DNA of 64,000 bases from contig JALPQD010000304.1 in assembly GCA_023101885.1 (NCBI GenBank), forward strand, positions 1,116,001 through 1,180,000, written 5' to 3'. Shown in pieces: positions 1-11,880 of the stretch. The stretch's first letter is position 1. Each line of letters opens with the position of its first letter. A program made the translations under genes and the position numbers. The notes under the pieces are model-generated. The model saw only the letters and a list, made by a program, of their open reading frames with translations. It was not told the origin of the DNA and did not search any database. The DNA is from Typhlomys cinereus. Its lineage: Eukaryota; Chordata; Mammalia; Rodentia; Platacanthomyidae.

Positions 1-1705
1 AAATCTTCACTAACCACACATCTGATAGAACTCTGCTGTCCAGAGCACACAAAGAACTTAGAAAACTAAACACCAAGGAAACCAATGGCCCAATTAAAAA
101 ATGGGCCCTGGAACTTAAAAGAAACTTTACCAGGGATGAAATTAAAATGTCTAACAAATATCTTTAAAAATGCTCCACTTCCTTCGCCATCAGGGAAATG
201 CAAATCAAAACTTCCCTGAGATATCATCTCACCCCGGTCAGAATGGCAAAAATCCACAATACAAACAACAACAAATGCTGGAGAGGATGTGGAGAGAGGG
301 GAACTCTCCTACATTGCTGGTGGGAATGCAGGCTCATACAGCCACTCTGGCGAGCCGTCTGGAGATTCTTAAAGAAATGAAAGATTGAAATGCCATATGA
401 CCCTGCGATTACACTTTTGGGAATAACCCCCCATACAGCAAAATTTCACCTCGATAGCACAAGCTCGACCATGTTCATAGCAGCACTGTTTACAATAGCA
501 AAGTCATGGAATCAACCTAAATGTCCAACAGTTGATGAGTAGATAAGGAAAAGGTGATACATCTATACAATGGAGTACTACTCAGCCATCAAAAATGATG
601 AATTACTGGAATTTGCCGGGAAATGGATGTCATTAGAAACAATTATATTAAGTGAAGTATCCCAGACCCAGAAGATTAAGCACCGTATGTACTCCCTAAT
701 AGGTGGCTCCTAGTACCAAACCCACCCAGCCCACCTAGAGACAGTAATTCCAAGGATTATGAACAGGAGGGATGGGGTAGGAGGGCCACACCAGAAACAA
801 GGAGAGAAGGGACCATGTTACAGCAGGGAAAATAGGCCTCCATCAAGGACCCAAATAAGTAATGAGACATCTGATTAAGTTCACAGACTTTTGTTCCTGA
901 TCATTTACTACTGAGGGGGTGTGATCTCACCAGAAGAGGAGCGCATATAGTCTGGCAGATAAAAAGTAACCATTTTGCAAATGGGTGATAGACCCCTCCC
1001 TCACTGTGGTTTCCCACTTTTATTACATCTACCTTTGAATGTGCTTTTATCACAAGACTCTAGTTTAACAGTTTTTTGTCTCTGGCCAGGGGGTAACATA
1101 CAATGCCCACCAGGATGGAGTGAAGGGCATTGCAGGAGCAGCAACACTGCAAAAGAAAATCAACAAACCACAATCCAGAACTTCAGAGACTCTATATCAA
1201 CCACCTAGAACTAGGCCAGCTTAGTCTCTCCCCATCTTGAAGCTCAGGGAAATTTGCGGAAGAGGGGGCGGTAAGAGTGTAAGAGCAAAAGGATGGAAGG
1301 AGCAATGATATGTAAGATACTCCATACTAGTTAGGGCTGAAGCAATCATAATTGGACTTTGCATGCCCTGCGCATAGTCCAACACACTGTTGACCTCACA
1401 AAGTCTAGCATTTGCTAAAGGCACCAAGATCCTTGGAGGCAAAGGATTGGCAGCCACAGCAGTGTTCCTATACCTAAGGGGAACAAGGGAAAGGGTTCAG
1501 GGAAAGGCCACTGGGTCCTTGAAAATCAGACATGCACAAGAAAGGACTTTCTGGGAATTGGGGCAGGAGGCACTGGGGGATAAGGAGGGAGGGGGGTGGG
1601 GAGGGGGAGCAGGGGGTACGGGGGGAGGAGGAGGGAGGGAGGGAACTGGTGTACCTAGTAAGTTTGTATGAGCTGAAATAATAATAAAAATGTATTAATA
1701 GTAGA
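1..1705 (+). mobile_element. L1 3' end (ORF2 C-terminus plus 3' UTR), cut by window edge
   Basis: Bases 1-713 match the last ~235 codons of the L1 ORF2 at 40580-41293, including the cysteine/histidine-rich segment near 275-330 and the stop at 711-713. The frame is broken: there is an extra base in the A run near 166, an out-of-frame region around 375-400, and TAG replaces the Trp codon near 540. The 3' UTR follows, with the family's G-rich purine tract at 1555-1640 and a tail ending 'gctgaaataataataaaaa'. That ending marks a different 3' subfamily from L1-D. The 5' part lies outside the window. Confidence 0.93.
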
Positions 1706-1914
1706 AAAAAAGAGTAATCAAATAATCTCTACATAAAATATAATATGAATAAATTGATAAATGGTATATTTATTTTTTGTAAACCAACTTGTTAAAATTG
1801 GAAATTTTAAAGTTTTATTCTAAGTCACATAATGAGATAGTAGAAAGATCAAAAGACCATTGACTGGGTTTCATGCCTCTACAGCATAGGGTGGAATTAT
1901 ACTTTTAAATTTCT
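1706..1914. other. AT-rich spacer, nothing recognised
   Basis: This AT-rich sequence lies between the L1 tail and the TMEM183A retrocopy. I see no open frame or repeat that I can name. Confidence 0.5.
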
Positions 1915-3445
1915 TAAAATAATGGGGTGCAAGATGGCCACGGAGCCGAGCAGAACTGTCTCGCGGCTCCAAGAACTGGCTCTCTGTCCTGAGACGTGGC
2001 CCGGAGCCCTAGCCCGTTAGGCCGGCCTCGCCCCACACGGGCGCTATGTCCAAGAGAGGAAAGTGACTCCAGTTCAGGGACCACAAAGCCTGCGAGGGGC
2101 CGGTGACTGTGGCGGATGAAGCCAACTCGGATCCTGCAGTCGTCTAGTCTGGGCAGGTCAAGAAAGTCACGGCCAAGGCTGTTCAGCCGGAAGCAACATC
2201 TCTTTGTGGCTTGGAAGCTTCCAGGTTCCTGCAAGAGCAGCTCCTTCTGGGGTGAATGAACGTCGTACCATCACAGACAGCAGGGATGCGATGGACGCTC
2301 AGGAGGAAAACATCTGTTGAGAGACCCGTCTCAGAAAAAGAAAAGCGGGAGAACAAAGAAGACGTGGATGGGACTGAAGGTGAGGAGTATCCTGTAGATA
2401 TCAGGCTATTGCTGGTCTCCTACATCCATCCTGAGCACACTGTGAATTTTCTCCTGGTTTGATGCTTGGACTGGCACTTGCAGCGCTGTTTTTGGGACCA
2501 CACGCTGGATGCTCTGCTCCTGTGCCTGTGACAGAGTCCATGGAGAAGCTAGGTTGTCTCCGGGTATGTGTGACTCCATCTCTGTGCCGTAAGTAAGAAC
2601 CATTTGCGCTCCAGTCTCCAAGAACCCAGCCATTCCAGAAAGCACTCTTAGCACACTAAAGAATTCCAAATGCTTACTTTTCTGGTGCAGAAAGATTGCT
2701 GGGAACAGACAGGAACCAATGTGGTAGTTCAATTTCAGGTTCCAAAAACAGTCAGTCGCCTAGGTTAAAGAGCAAACGTATGGAAGGGTTGCAGCTTCCC
2801 ATTCAATATGTTCATAGCAACTCAGACCAGGACTGTTGCCTACCACTGGTTGCCATCCTCCATTTCATCTGTATTACAATTTCCATGGGAATATTTACTG
2901 TTTACTGTTAATGTGAGTGTGGACGTGCGGCATTATCTTGTAAGATTGGTGTTCCAAGATTCTCCTGTCCATGGTGGTTGAAACTGCACAATGCACAGAG
3001 TATTCAAGGCATCCAGGACCCAGTGCACAGCTCTCCACTCTGGCCAGCATCATCCTCAGTATACACGGTCCGTGAGAGCACAGTTTCTGCCTCCCATCCT
3101 TTGGAGCAGCTCTGAGTCTAGGCCATTAGTAACTGATTTGGTTTGGGTGGAACAGCTAGACTGCATGTCTGATTAGTATAGCACATGCTTTCTGCGGTCC
3201 AGGGGCTCCTGGACAAGAGGCAAAAAAAAAATGGAATCAAGAGGAAAATAAGTGATTTACAAACATTTTAGTGTAAAAAATTTACATTTGAAAGAAGACA
3301 CCTGGTCCCTCTTCTGTGTCAAACCCCATTTGTGCTGCCGTTGAGTTTGTTCTTTATTCTTTCATCCAATGAAAATGGATAATCTGGCTGAAGGGAAAAA
3401 TTAAACTCTTAAGACTTCAGAAAATAAAAAAATAAAATAAATTAA
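1915..3445 (+). pseudogene. TMEM183A: TMEM183A processed pseudogene
   Basis: Frame-jumping translation follows the TMEM183A protein in order with no introns. Near 2104-2150 it reads VTVADEANSDPAVV. At 2355-2450 it reads EGEEYPVDI, then LLLVSYIHPE. At 2620-2720 it reads KNPAIPEST, then [20 protein letters not shown]. At 2825-2900 it reads DQDCCL and the degenerate membrane segment, and at 2950-3060 the tail region including [14 protein letters not shown] sequence. Many stops and frameshifts are present. An A-rich end with AATAAA-like signals at 3419-3445 fits an L1-mobilised mRNA copy. TMEM183A is a conserved single-pass membrane protein of poorly known function; this copy cannot encode it. 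The identity comes from recall of the family sequence, with several independent matching blocks. Confidence 0.88.
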
Positions 3446-3925
3446 TGACAAATTTGATAGAATACACGATGACATCAAAATGTAATATTTATACCTGTGC
3501 ATCATACTAAATTAAAAAAAAACTGTACCCCTATACCTTGACAAAGTAACTAAGTGCTTTTCTAAGGGGGGGGTTGCTTAATTTTGCTTTTAACCTTGCC
3601 TGTGTCTCCTATAGCAAGAAAGAGAAAAGCAAGGAGAGTTCAGAACCTGAGGGCGTGGCATGCAGGGTGGCTGTGACCACAGTTTTTCCACAGAGGACAC
3701 CAGAACGCTGATGCCTAAGATAGGACTGTGCACGGGGTGACAGAAGACAATGAGGACGTGACTGTGCTGCAGCACAGGAAGCTGAAGACAGAGAGGGCAG
3801 AGTGTGGATGACAACGGGCAGATACGTGCACAGAGGAGGCAGATGGATGGCACAGGGTCTTGGGAACCATTGCAACCATTACTTTTGCCTCAAGGTAGCT
3901 GAAAAACTCTCAGAGGTGTTTCTTT
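3446..3925. other. Spacer, no gene seen
   Basis: This is mixed-composition sequence. Two overlapping antisense frames at 3590-3875 are short, and I recognise no domain in them. A run of G occurs near 3567. I find nothing further to annotate. Confidence 0.4.
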
Positions 3926-4020
3926 TATTTTTCCCCCATCATACAAGCTTAGTAGGTACCTCAGTCCCCTCTCTTCCTCCACCCCTCCCCAGTCCCCCTT
4001 GCACACTCACCCCCTTTTAG
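3926..4020 (-). mobile_element. Short L1 3' end fragment
   Basis: The sequence 'catacaagcttagtaggtacc' style start followed by a C-rich pyrimidine tract is the reverse complement of the L1 3' terminus (compare 14845-14900 and 59105-59170). It is only about 95 bp long and decayed. Confidence 0.6.
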
Positions 4021-4610
4021 AGGTATTTCTGATCAAAGGAATCATAATCTACTTTCAAAGTGAAAGGATTATTATTTCTAGTGTATGAAGAATAAAGGAG
4101 CCAGGGTAGAACAGAATGGAGAAACAGAGAAGTACTGGGATGACTGAAACAAGAAAGAGAAGTCCATGAGGGACTGGATGAGAGCAGTTAGTGTTGATAA
4201 CCTGAGTCAGCTATATTTTTATATAAAACATGTCCAGTTTGACAGAATAGTTGAGTGAAATTAGCAGTAAGGATGTAAGATACATCCAGATAGAGCCTGC
4301 AGCATTATAAGTCTATCAGAAAATATAATTTAAAGTAAGTTTTCACTGATATGCCCTATATAGGAAGGGACTAGAAAGAGAAAGCAGAAACTGCCCCATG
4401 ATCCCCCTAATGGAAGACAAAGGCAATTAAATCAATTTCTCAGTACCAGGTATATGATACCTCCCAATGAGCTGTCAGTCAGAGAGACAGCAAAGGAGCT
4501 CTAAACAATATAGGATTTGACATCGCTCTTGATTGCTCTCTAAAACCCAAGAGTACTATACTCAGAGATTTGAAGAGCACTTAGCACTCAGCCTAGAAAT
4601 CTTCTGCTAC
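4021..4610. other. Non-genic sequence, probably an old L1-like 3' UTR remnant downstream of 4340
   Basis: No coding frame is visible. The stretch just upstream of the insertion site (about 4340-4610) is the left half of the sequence that resumes at 6656. The resumed part resembles an old L1 3' UTR. Confidence 0.4.
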
Positions 4611-4628
4611 AAGAAAGGTAGAGGATCT
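4611..4628. repeat. Target-site duplication, left copy (18 bp)
   Basis: The sequence aagaaaggtagaggatct is repeated exactly at 6638-6655. The two copies bracket the L1 insertion and its 3' transduced segment. Confidence 0.92.
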
Positions 4629-6336
4629 CTTCACTAACCACATATCTGACAGAGCTCTACTGTCCAGAGTGCACAAAGAACTTAGAAAATTAAACTCCAA
4701 GGAAAACACTGGCCCAATTAAAAAATGGGCCCTGGAACTTCAAAGAAACTTTACCAGGGATGAAATTAAAATGTCTAACAATTATCTTAAAAAATGCTCC
4801 ACTTCCTTCGCCATCAGGGAAATGCAAATCAAAACTTCCCTGAGATATCATCTCACCCCGGTCAGGATGGCAAAAATCCACAATACAAACAACGACAAAT
4901 GTTGGAGAGGATGTGGAGAGAGGGGAACTCTCCTACATTGTTGGTGGGAATGCAGGCTCATACAGCCACTCTGGCGAGCCGTCTGGAGATTCTTAAAGAA
5001 ATTAAAGATTGAAATGCCATATGACCCTGCTATCCCACTTTTGGGAATAACCCCCCATGCAGCAGAGGTTCGCCTCGATAGCACAAGCTCGACCATGTTC
5101 ATAGCAGCACTGTTTACAATAGCAAAGTCATGGAATCAACCTAAATGTCCAACAGTTGATGAGTGGATAAGGAAAAGGTGGTACATCTATACAATGGAGT
5201 ACTACTCAGCCATCAAAAATGATGAATTACTGGAATTTGCTGGGAAATGGATGTCATTAGAAAGAATTATATTAAGTGAAGTATCCCAAACCCAGAAAAT
5301 TAAGCGCCGTATGTACTCCCTAATAGGTGGCTCCTAGTACCAAACTCACCCAGCCCACATTGAGACACTCAAAAGTAAACCTATGAAACACAGTAATTGC
5401 AAGGATTATGAACAAGAGAGATGGGTCAGGAGGGCCACACCAGAAACAAGGAGAGAGGAGACCATGTTACAGCAGAGAAAATAGGCCTCCATCAAGGTCT
5501 GCAAGTAAGTAATGAGAAACCTGGTTAAGTTCACAGACGTTCTTTCCTGATCTCACCAGAAGGGGAGGGCATATAGTCTAGCAGATAAAAAGTAATCATT
5601 TTGCAAATGGGTGATGGACCCCTCCCTCAGGGAGGTTTCCTACTCTTATTACATCTACCCTTGAATGTGCTATTACAACAAGACTCCAGTTTAACAGCTT
5701 TTTGTCTCTGGCCAGGGGGTGACATACAGTGCCCAGCAGAATGGAGTGAAGGGAATTGCAGGAGCAGCAAAACTGCAAAAGAAAATCAACAAACCACGAT
5801 CCAGAACTTCAGAGACTCTATATCAATCACATAGAACTAGGACAGCCTAATCTCTCCCCATCCTGGAGCTCAGGGACATTTGCGGAAGAGGGGGCGGTAA
5901 GATTGTAAGAGCAAAAGGATGGGAGGAGCAACGATTTGCAAGATTCTCAACAATAGTTGGGGCCAAAGCAATCGTAATGGGACTTTGCATGCCCTGCGCA
6001 ATGTCCAGCGCACTGTTGCCCTCATAAAGTCTAGCATCTGTTAAGGGCACCGAGATCCCTGGAGGCAAGAGATTGACAGCCATAGTAGTGATCTTATGCT
6101 TAAGGGGAACAAGAGAAAGGGCTTATGGAAATGCCACTGGGTCCTTATATGTCATCGGAGAGGAGGACCCAATGGAGAGTTAGGCGTATACAATAAAGGA
6201 CTCTCTGGGAATTGGGGGGGAGGCACTGGGGGAAGGGGAGGGGGAGGAGGGGGGAAGAAGGGAACTGGTAAAAAATTTTAAAATGTATAATTAAATTTTT
6301 AATAAAAAAGAAAAAAAAAGAAAAAAAAGAACAAAA
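4625..6336 (+). mobile_element. 5'-truncated young L1 (ORF2 C-terminus, 3' UTR, internal A-rich end)
   Basis: The element starts within ORF2 codons matching 40585 of L1-D. An open frame of 222 codons runs 4669-5337 and ends with the same C-terminus ([10 protein letters not shown]) as L1-D. The conserved Cys-His-Cys region is at about 4905-4955. The 3' UTR is nearly the same as that of L1-D, including the G-rich tract at 6208-6260 and the end 'ttaaatttttaataaaaaa'. Its own A-rich end at 6301-6336 is impure, and the insertion does not stop there (see the transduction at 6337-6637). Confidence 0.95.
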
Positions 6337-6637
6337 AGTATTCGATTTATAAAGGAAATGGACACGTTACTCTTTCTAGAAAAATGAAAAAAGAATAATA
6401 AATTAAAACAAGTTTGTGAAACTTTCAAGATCCCTTTTTAATTTGAAGATTGCTTTAGTATTTTTCTGTATGTGAGAATTCTCTTCCATTGCTGATGAAT
6501 CTAGTACATGCTTGAGAGAACAGTGTATTTATATCTGGTTACAAATAATTTCCACATTAATATATATTTCAAAGAAGAAACTCTTCAAAGTTTAAATAAA
6601 AGTTTAAACTCAGAAGGAAAAAAAAAAAAAAAAAAAA
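6337..6637 (+). mobile_element. L1 3' transduction with second poly(A) tail
   Basis: This is non-L1 sequence between the element's own A-rich end and a pure A run at 6618-6639. An AATAAA signal near 6594, about 25 bp before that A run, explains the downstream cleavage site. The 18-bp TSD follows immediately after the A run, so the segment was copied in along with the L1. I see no second copy in this window, so the source locus is elsewhere. Confidence 0.85.
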
Positions 6638-6655
6638 AAGAAAGGTAGAGGATCT
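6638..6655. repeat. Target-site duplication, right copy (18 bp)
   Basis: This is an exact repeat of 4611-4628, immediately after the poly(A) run. It shares A residues with the tail. Confidence 0.92.
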
Positions 6656-7290
6656 CAACACCCTGACATGATGGAGCCCAGGCCAGTAGAAGAGCACTGA
6701 AGTGGACAACAATGGCCAGCCGTAATGCAGGTTACTAGTGACCCGGCAATTCTCACCAGAATCAGGCCATCCTAATCTCTCCCCATCCTCAAGCTTATGG
6801 AACCTTGTGGAAGAGGGAGCAGTAAGATTGTAAGAACCTAAAGATGGGAAGGTCCAGTGTTGAGCAAGACACTCTCTTCAAGGCAAGGACGCTGCATCCA
6901 GGAACTCACAGCAGTGAGACTTGTTCTTACCAGACCTTCATAATGACTGAAATACCACCGTGCCCCCATAGACTATGAGGAACTTAAAAGAGATTAAAAA
7001 AAAAAAAAACATAGTGGAAACCTTAGGGACTAGAGCTGGATGAGTGAAGGGAAACACCCCTATCAGTAGGATGGCCCAATGAGGGGCAACTTGGTGTGTC
7101 ACAGAGGCCTAAACTCCCATAAGAGTAGGCAAGCCAGAGGGAACCCTGAAGTCCACAGAATCACCCAGGATGGAGGGTGGGAGGGAGTGGACTGATGAGG
7201 GGAAGAGAAAGTAATGGGAGGGAGGGGGGATGGAGAGGAGCAGGGATTAGAACTCAATATGCTTATAAAATAAATAAATAAATAAATTAG
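6656..7290 (+). mobile_element. Old L1 3' UTR-like sequence
   Basis: Blocks such as 'aatctctccccatcctcaagct' and 'gtaagattgtaagaacc' parallel the L1 3' UTR at 5845-5910. The segment ends in a G-rich purine tract (7165-7240) and a (AAAT)n tail at 7265-7287. The divergence points to an old subfamily. It is the pre-existing element into which the truncated L1 at 4625 was inserted. Confidence 0.6.
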
Positions 7291-8219
7291 GAAAAAAATC
7301 CATCTAGTAGTCCAAACAAAAAAGCAAACCAGAAATCACGGTTAAAAAAAAAAAAAAAAAACAATTGAAAGTAAGACCCTATTGCTGAAGATAGCAGACA
7401 CAGGATCACAAGAACTAGGGGGAAAAAAAGAAAAACAAGCTGGAATGGATATGGAAATTTTCTCCTTGCCAGTCAGACTTCATAGCGCCAGAAGAAATGA
7501 TGCAGGTATCCAATGAAGAAAAGCCATCAATAGTCTCACACAGCTGTGAATGCTGCAGTCTACAACAGCAAATCCTCTTGGCAAGAGACAGCCACTGGTG
7601 TAGCTGTTACATGTATGGTACAACTATGTTTTCATGGGATTTAAGGCCCACTTTTCAGCAGAAAACACATGTCTAGTACTATAAACCTAGACACGTACGT
7701 ATCTGTTGGAAGGGGAGATCATAGGCCCTTCATGGGAATAAACTACTTAGTTGTAATTATAAATACTTGATAATAAGCTGCAATCTAAACAATTATCATT
7801 ACATTTACAGTTTAGAAAATCTCTCAGCACTCAACCATTCTGCTATGTAAGAGGTTTAAGGCAGAGAATCACAATTGGCCAATAGGTAGAGAATAAGTGA
7901 CTGTAAAGTATTCAATTCAAAACAAGACATTAAGATCCCCCCAGCCCCAAGACTCGGGGACCCTTGTGAAAGATGGATTAGCAAGAATATTAGAGCCTGA
8001 GGCAGGGGAATGATTCTGCCAGAGAGGATCCTCTGGTCATGTCATGGCTTCCACATCTATGTCCCCACTACAGAGACATCCTCTTCCACATGACATGCGC
8101 AAGAGTTGGCCTAGTAACATTCTACAATCTTGAGGGAAGATCTCAAGAGACATGTTGAAATTTAAAAAGAAAGAATAGGGAACACACTTGAAGTCACAGG
8201 TCTACGTACAGACCTAGAG
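7291..8219 (+). other. Decayed L1 3' UTR-like material, no gene
   Basis: A-runs occur at 7343-7361. Phrases such as 'gggatttaaggcccac' (7636-7655) and, near 7935-8000, a second block like the L1 3' UTR ('cccttgtgaaagatgg', 'agagcctga') suggest one or two ancient L1 3' UTRs. No reading frame of interest was seen. Confidence 0.35.
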
Positions 8220-8425
8220 AACCCCATCCGCATAAGAAATAAGATCCACAGTCGACAAGCGGGACTTCATGAAATGCTTCTGCTCTGCAAAAAAAAATTG
8301 TTAATAGGACAAAAAGTTCAAAGTATGGGAGAAAAACCTTGCTGACTATAAACCACACAGAGGACTGATAGCCAGAAGAAAGAACTCAATTAATTAAACA
8401 TCAAGAAAGCAATTAACCCAACTAA
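8220..8425 (+). mobile_element. Ancient L1 ORF2 remnant
   Basis: Frame-shifted translation gives F-M-K-C-F-C-S-A-K, then WEKNLADYKPHRGLIA. This matches the late ORF2 region found at 40510-40620 in L1-D. It is heavily mutated and non-coding. Confidence 0.65.
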
Positions 8426-8629
8426 ACGGAGGTTCGGGAAAAATGGGGATTTGAATTAGGTAAAAGGATACAAATATATCTGTAAAACATTAAAAAAACT
8501 TAAATAAGAAAAAGATAATCATAACTTTTGTATGTAGGAAAACAACTAGAATATTATGTATTATGTATAATGTATGCATGGGCCTATCAAACACCCAGAG
8601 AGGACAATTATCCTCCAAGAATTAACAGG

Positions 8630-8764
8630 GCCTGGTGAGATGCTCAATGAATAAAACTGCACACCATGGAAGCTTGGGAGCCTGAGTGTGATCCTCAAAC
8701 CCACCGGGTGGGAAGAGAGAATGCTAAGAATTGTTCTCTGACCTCTATAGGCATGCCATGGTGC
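8630..8764 (+). mobile_element. B4-like rodent SINE
   Basis: The sequence follows the B4/ID-type pattern: 'ggcctggtgagatgctcaatg', then 'cctgagtgtgatcctcaa', then 'gttctctgacctctat', ending in a CA-rich tail. It is decayed but readable throughout. Confidence 0.65.
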
Positions 8765-8934
8765 ACACACACATATGAACACACACACACACACACACAT
8801 ACATACACACACACACACACACCACATACACACACATACACACACATACACACATACACACCACATACACACATACACATACACACACATACATACACAT
8901 ACATACACACATATACACACACATACACACACAG
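8765..8934. repeat. (CA)n / (CACATA)n microsatellite
   Basis: This is a CA dinucleotide array with interspersed TACA units, grown from the tail of the B4-like SINE. Open frames in both directions here (His/Thr-rich or Cys/Val-rich) are artefacts of the repeat. Confidence 0.95.
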
Positions 8935-9046
8935 AGCTTTCACAGACTTTTGTTGCTAAATCTTTGTATTTTTTATATCTTAGAGATGCAGGCAGTACAA
9001 TTTTTCTCACTTCCTCTTATCCAGACTCCACCTTACTTGCCCAGAT

Positions 9047-9048
<2 letters not shown>

Positions 9049-9098
<50 letters not shown>
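9049..9098. repeat. (TC)n microsatellite
   Basis: This is an uninterrupted TC dinucleotide run of about 50 bp. Confidence 0.97.
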
Positions 9099-9101
<3 letters not shown>

Positions 9102-9960
9102 CTGTCTTTCTTTCTCAGTCCAAGAAATTGCTATTGAATTCCCTTTGGGTCCATTTAAATTCCTTTACCTACAAGGCCAATAAATTCTGAAAGAACTCTG
9201 CAGTTCTCAGAAACGTAACAAACAACTGCAAAAACGAAACTTCAACAGGAAGGAGAAGTGGGAGGCGCCCTGCTCTGCCAGTAAGTTCATCTGCCCCCCT
9301 CACAGACAAAACCAAAACCATATCTGAACTGTAACTGACAAGTCAGCATCCTGGCAGCTTTGAGGAAAGAACTTGTGCTCCATGGTGGTCTTCTCTCTGG
9401 ACAACATCCTGAAGGCTGAAGACAGGAGCTTGGCCTCAAATTCACAAGTAAGTGGAAAAGAGGAGGGGAAACTGGGCAGAGAAATGTGATGGATCCAAAA
9501 GTAAAACTAAACTGATGGAAGCAGATAAGGAGACCATTGGAAATATGCAGGGATCATAATATGCCAAAGCCACAAATGTAACAACCACCACAACCAAACA
9601 GAGGAATTAAAGCTTTAAAACCTGCTGTCTTGAGAGTTCAGCAATCAGTCAGGGAAATCGGCCTTCACTAGGTTTTCTCTTGCAAGCAAATGTTATAGAG
9701 GTGCAGAACAAAGGCAATAAACAAACATTAAGTTTAGTCCTGGCCCCTGGTCAGGTGGTCAGCCCTGTCTCTGACATCGTTTTCCTCTTCATTATTGTAT
9801 CCTTAAGGCATGACAGCATCATTCAAAAGGTTTGCTCTGAACAAAGAAGCCATAACAGTGCACGTCTGCATGGTCACTTACAATGTGTGGGTGTAGATTC
9901 CTCCCTATGAAAAGAAAGGTGTACGTGTACTCCAACGGAGAATATAAAGTGTAATTTAAA
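9099..9960. other. Spacer, no gene seen
   Basis: This is mixed sequence with only short frames. I recognise no repeat or domain. Confidence 0.4.
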
Positions 9961-10215
9961 TATTATATATTTTTTCTTGGTAAACTTACAATGTAGACTC
10001 TTTCTCCCTGTAGCTTAAAATCTCAAGATTCATGTTGCTCCCTCAACTCCTTTCTGCACCCTATCCCCCTCATCTTTCTACTCCCTTGAACTTTCCCCTA
10101 CATTATTCCCTCTCTACACTCTGACTCACAGTGTTCTGCCAATCTCAGTCTCTCTCCAGCATCATCCCCTCCCCCTCATCATACTCCCCCTGTTCAATAG
10201 TCCTTATCTTATTTT
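9961..10215 (-). mobile_element. Possible old L1 3' UTR (pyrimidine-rich)
   Basis: A long C/T-rich tract follows 'ttggtaaacttacaatgta', which is the pattern expected for the reverse complement of an L1 3' terminus. It is too decayed to be sure. Confidence 0.3.
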
Positions 10216-10239
10216 TTAGAACAATAAGCACTTTTATTA

Positions 10240-10740
10240 CTTGAGCTATGGTGACCTACTTGCCTCTGTGGGCTCTGAACTTCCTCAGACCGAACTCCAG
10301 CTCCTTGCCCTGTGGCAGGAAGCCCTCTACTCTACCACACTGTCCTGGTCTCGATGCCAGGCAGGCAAGAAGCTCGCCCTGCTCCAGCTGTTCCCCCACG
10401 AGACTGCTGGTTGTGGCATTCCTCTTCCTTTCATCATATTTCTTTTTAACTTTTCTTGTTCGCTTTTTATTTAAAATCTCTTCTTCCTCGGGAGTCAGCT
10501 TGGCTCCCTTCTTGTGGCCCAGAGGCAGCACTTAGTGGGGCTCTTACCTCTGTCGGCACCGGGCGCTGTCCACAAGCACCGTGCAGTCAGTGCTTCACCA
10601 GAGTCCTGGTTCGGACCATCTCGCTACTGGACGCACTGCAGACAACATCACTGATCCTTGTTTTGCGAGTGCAACATTCAGAGCCGCAGGAGACGTTCCC
10701 CACATCCACTCTCAGGACCAGTCCTGCTAGGTGCTAGAAA
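10240..10740 (-). pseudogene. RPS8: RPS8 processed pseudogene (5'-truncated)
   Basis: The reverse strand encodes the C-terminal half of 40S ribosomal protein S8. It contains [40 protein letters not shown] and a final [15 protein letters not shown] end at 10256-10531. Upstream, in another frame, are [17 protein letters not shown] and VRTRTLVK (10590-10735). A frameshift separates the two halves, and the N-terminal ~75 residues are absent. The block at 10215-10240, read in reverse, gives an AATAAA and an A-rich tail. There are no introns. It is non-functional. Confidence 0.93.
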
Positions 10741-11619
10741 GGGTCTTATCATGTTTTGTTTGGGTGTTATAAATATTCTTACTTAACCACATAAGTTCTG
10801 GGTTTCTATGCAAACAATTTGCATATTATACAGAACATCTAACATTTGTTTTTCCATGTCTGGGATACGTCACTCAATGTGGTCTTTTCCAGTTCCATAT
10901 GATTTCAGTTTTATTGAAAGCTCAATAGTCCATTGTGAATATCTTCCACATTTTCATATCCATTCATGAGTTGATGGGCATCTAATCCTGCTATTGTGAA
11001 TTGAGCTGCGATGTACATGGATGTGCAAGTATCTCTGTAGTAAGGAGTCCTTATACAAATATGTCCAGATACCTGGGTCATATGGTAGATCAATTCTTAG
11101 CATTTTGAGGAATCTCCATACTGATTTCCAAAGTAGCTGTACCAGTTAACGTTTACACCACCAATGAATAAGGGTCCTTTTCTCCACATACTTGCTGGCA
11201 TCTTACTCATTCTGATTGGGCAAAATGAAATCCTAAAATAATTTCAATTTTCATTTCCTTTACGAACAGGAATTTTGAACACTTTTTACATGCTTCTTAG
11301 ACATTTGAATCTCCTCTTTTGAAAAGTTTCAATTTTGTTCCCAAGCCCCCTCTTTTTTTTAAATTTGCTTGCTTTCTTAATGTTTAATTTTTTGCATTCT
11401 TTATATGTTCGATTTATAGTTAGCAAAGATTTTTCTCTCACTTTGTGGGCTGCCTTTTTGCTATAATAACAGTTTCTTTTGTAAAGTACAGCTTTCTAAT
11501 TTCATGAAGTCTCACTGATTGTCTTGTTTCTTGCGTGAAAGAAAGTCTATTAAGAAGCCCTTTGAGTAGACCTTTCACTTAAACCATATTTCCTTGTCTT
11601 TCTTCTGTAAGTCTCTAAT

Positions 11620-11623
11620 GTGC

Positions 11624-11659
<36 letters not shown>

Positions 11660-11880
11660 GAAAGCACTGCATGCCTGTGAAGGCCGAGGGGTTTCTTCAG
11701 AAATCATCTTGAATTTCTCTATCTCCATTTTGTTTTGCTCTGAGATTTCCCAGTTTCTGTTTTCCAGGGTTGGAAATGCAGGCCATTGCTATTTCTGCCC
11801 AGCATTCTTACATGGGATCAGGGCTTTCTGCTTGCAAGGCAGAGGCTTAACCCTTGCCCCATTCCTCCAGCCCTCTTCTC
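11620..11880 (-). mobile_element. B2-superfamily (Dip-like) SINE, decayed
   Basis: The reverse complement begins 'ggctggaggaatggggcaag', then has the tRNA-like head with 'ttaagcctctgccttgcaag', a body, and a (CA)n tail that appears here as (TG)n at 11628-11658. It belongs to the same family as the copies at 14390, 17154, 50566, 50864 and 60523. Confidence 0.8.

Noticed and set aside
8561..9183. Several open frames rich in Cys/Val/Tyr, His/Thr or Ser/Leu
   Set aside because: They are translations of the (CA)n and (TC)n microsatellites.
10241..10737. Plus-strand frames of 77-95 codons
   Set aside because: They lie opposite the RPS8 pseudogene on the minus strand, which explains the sequence.
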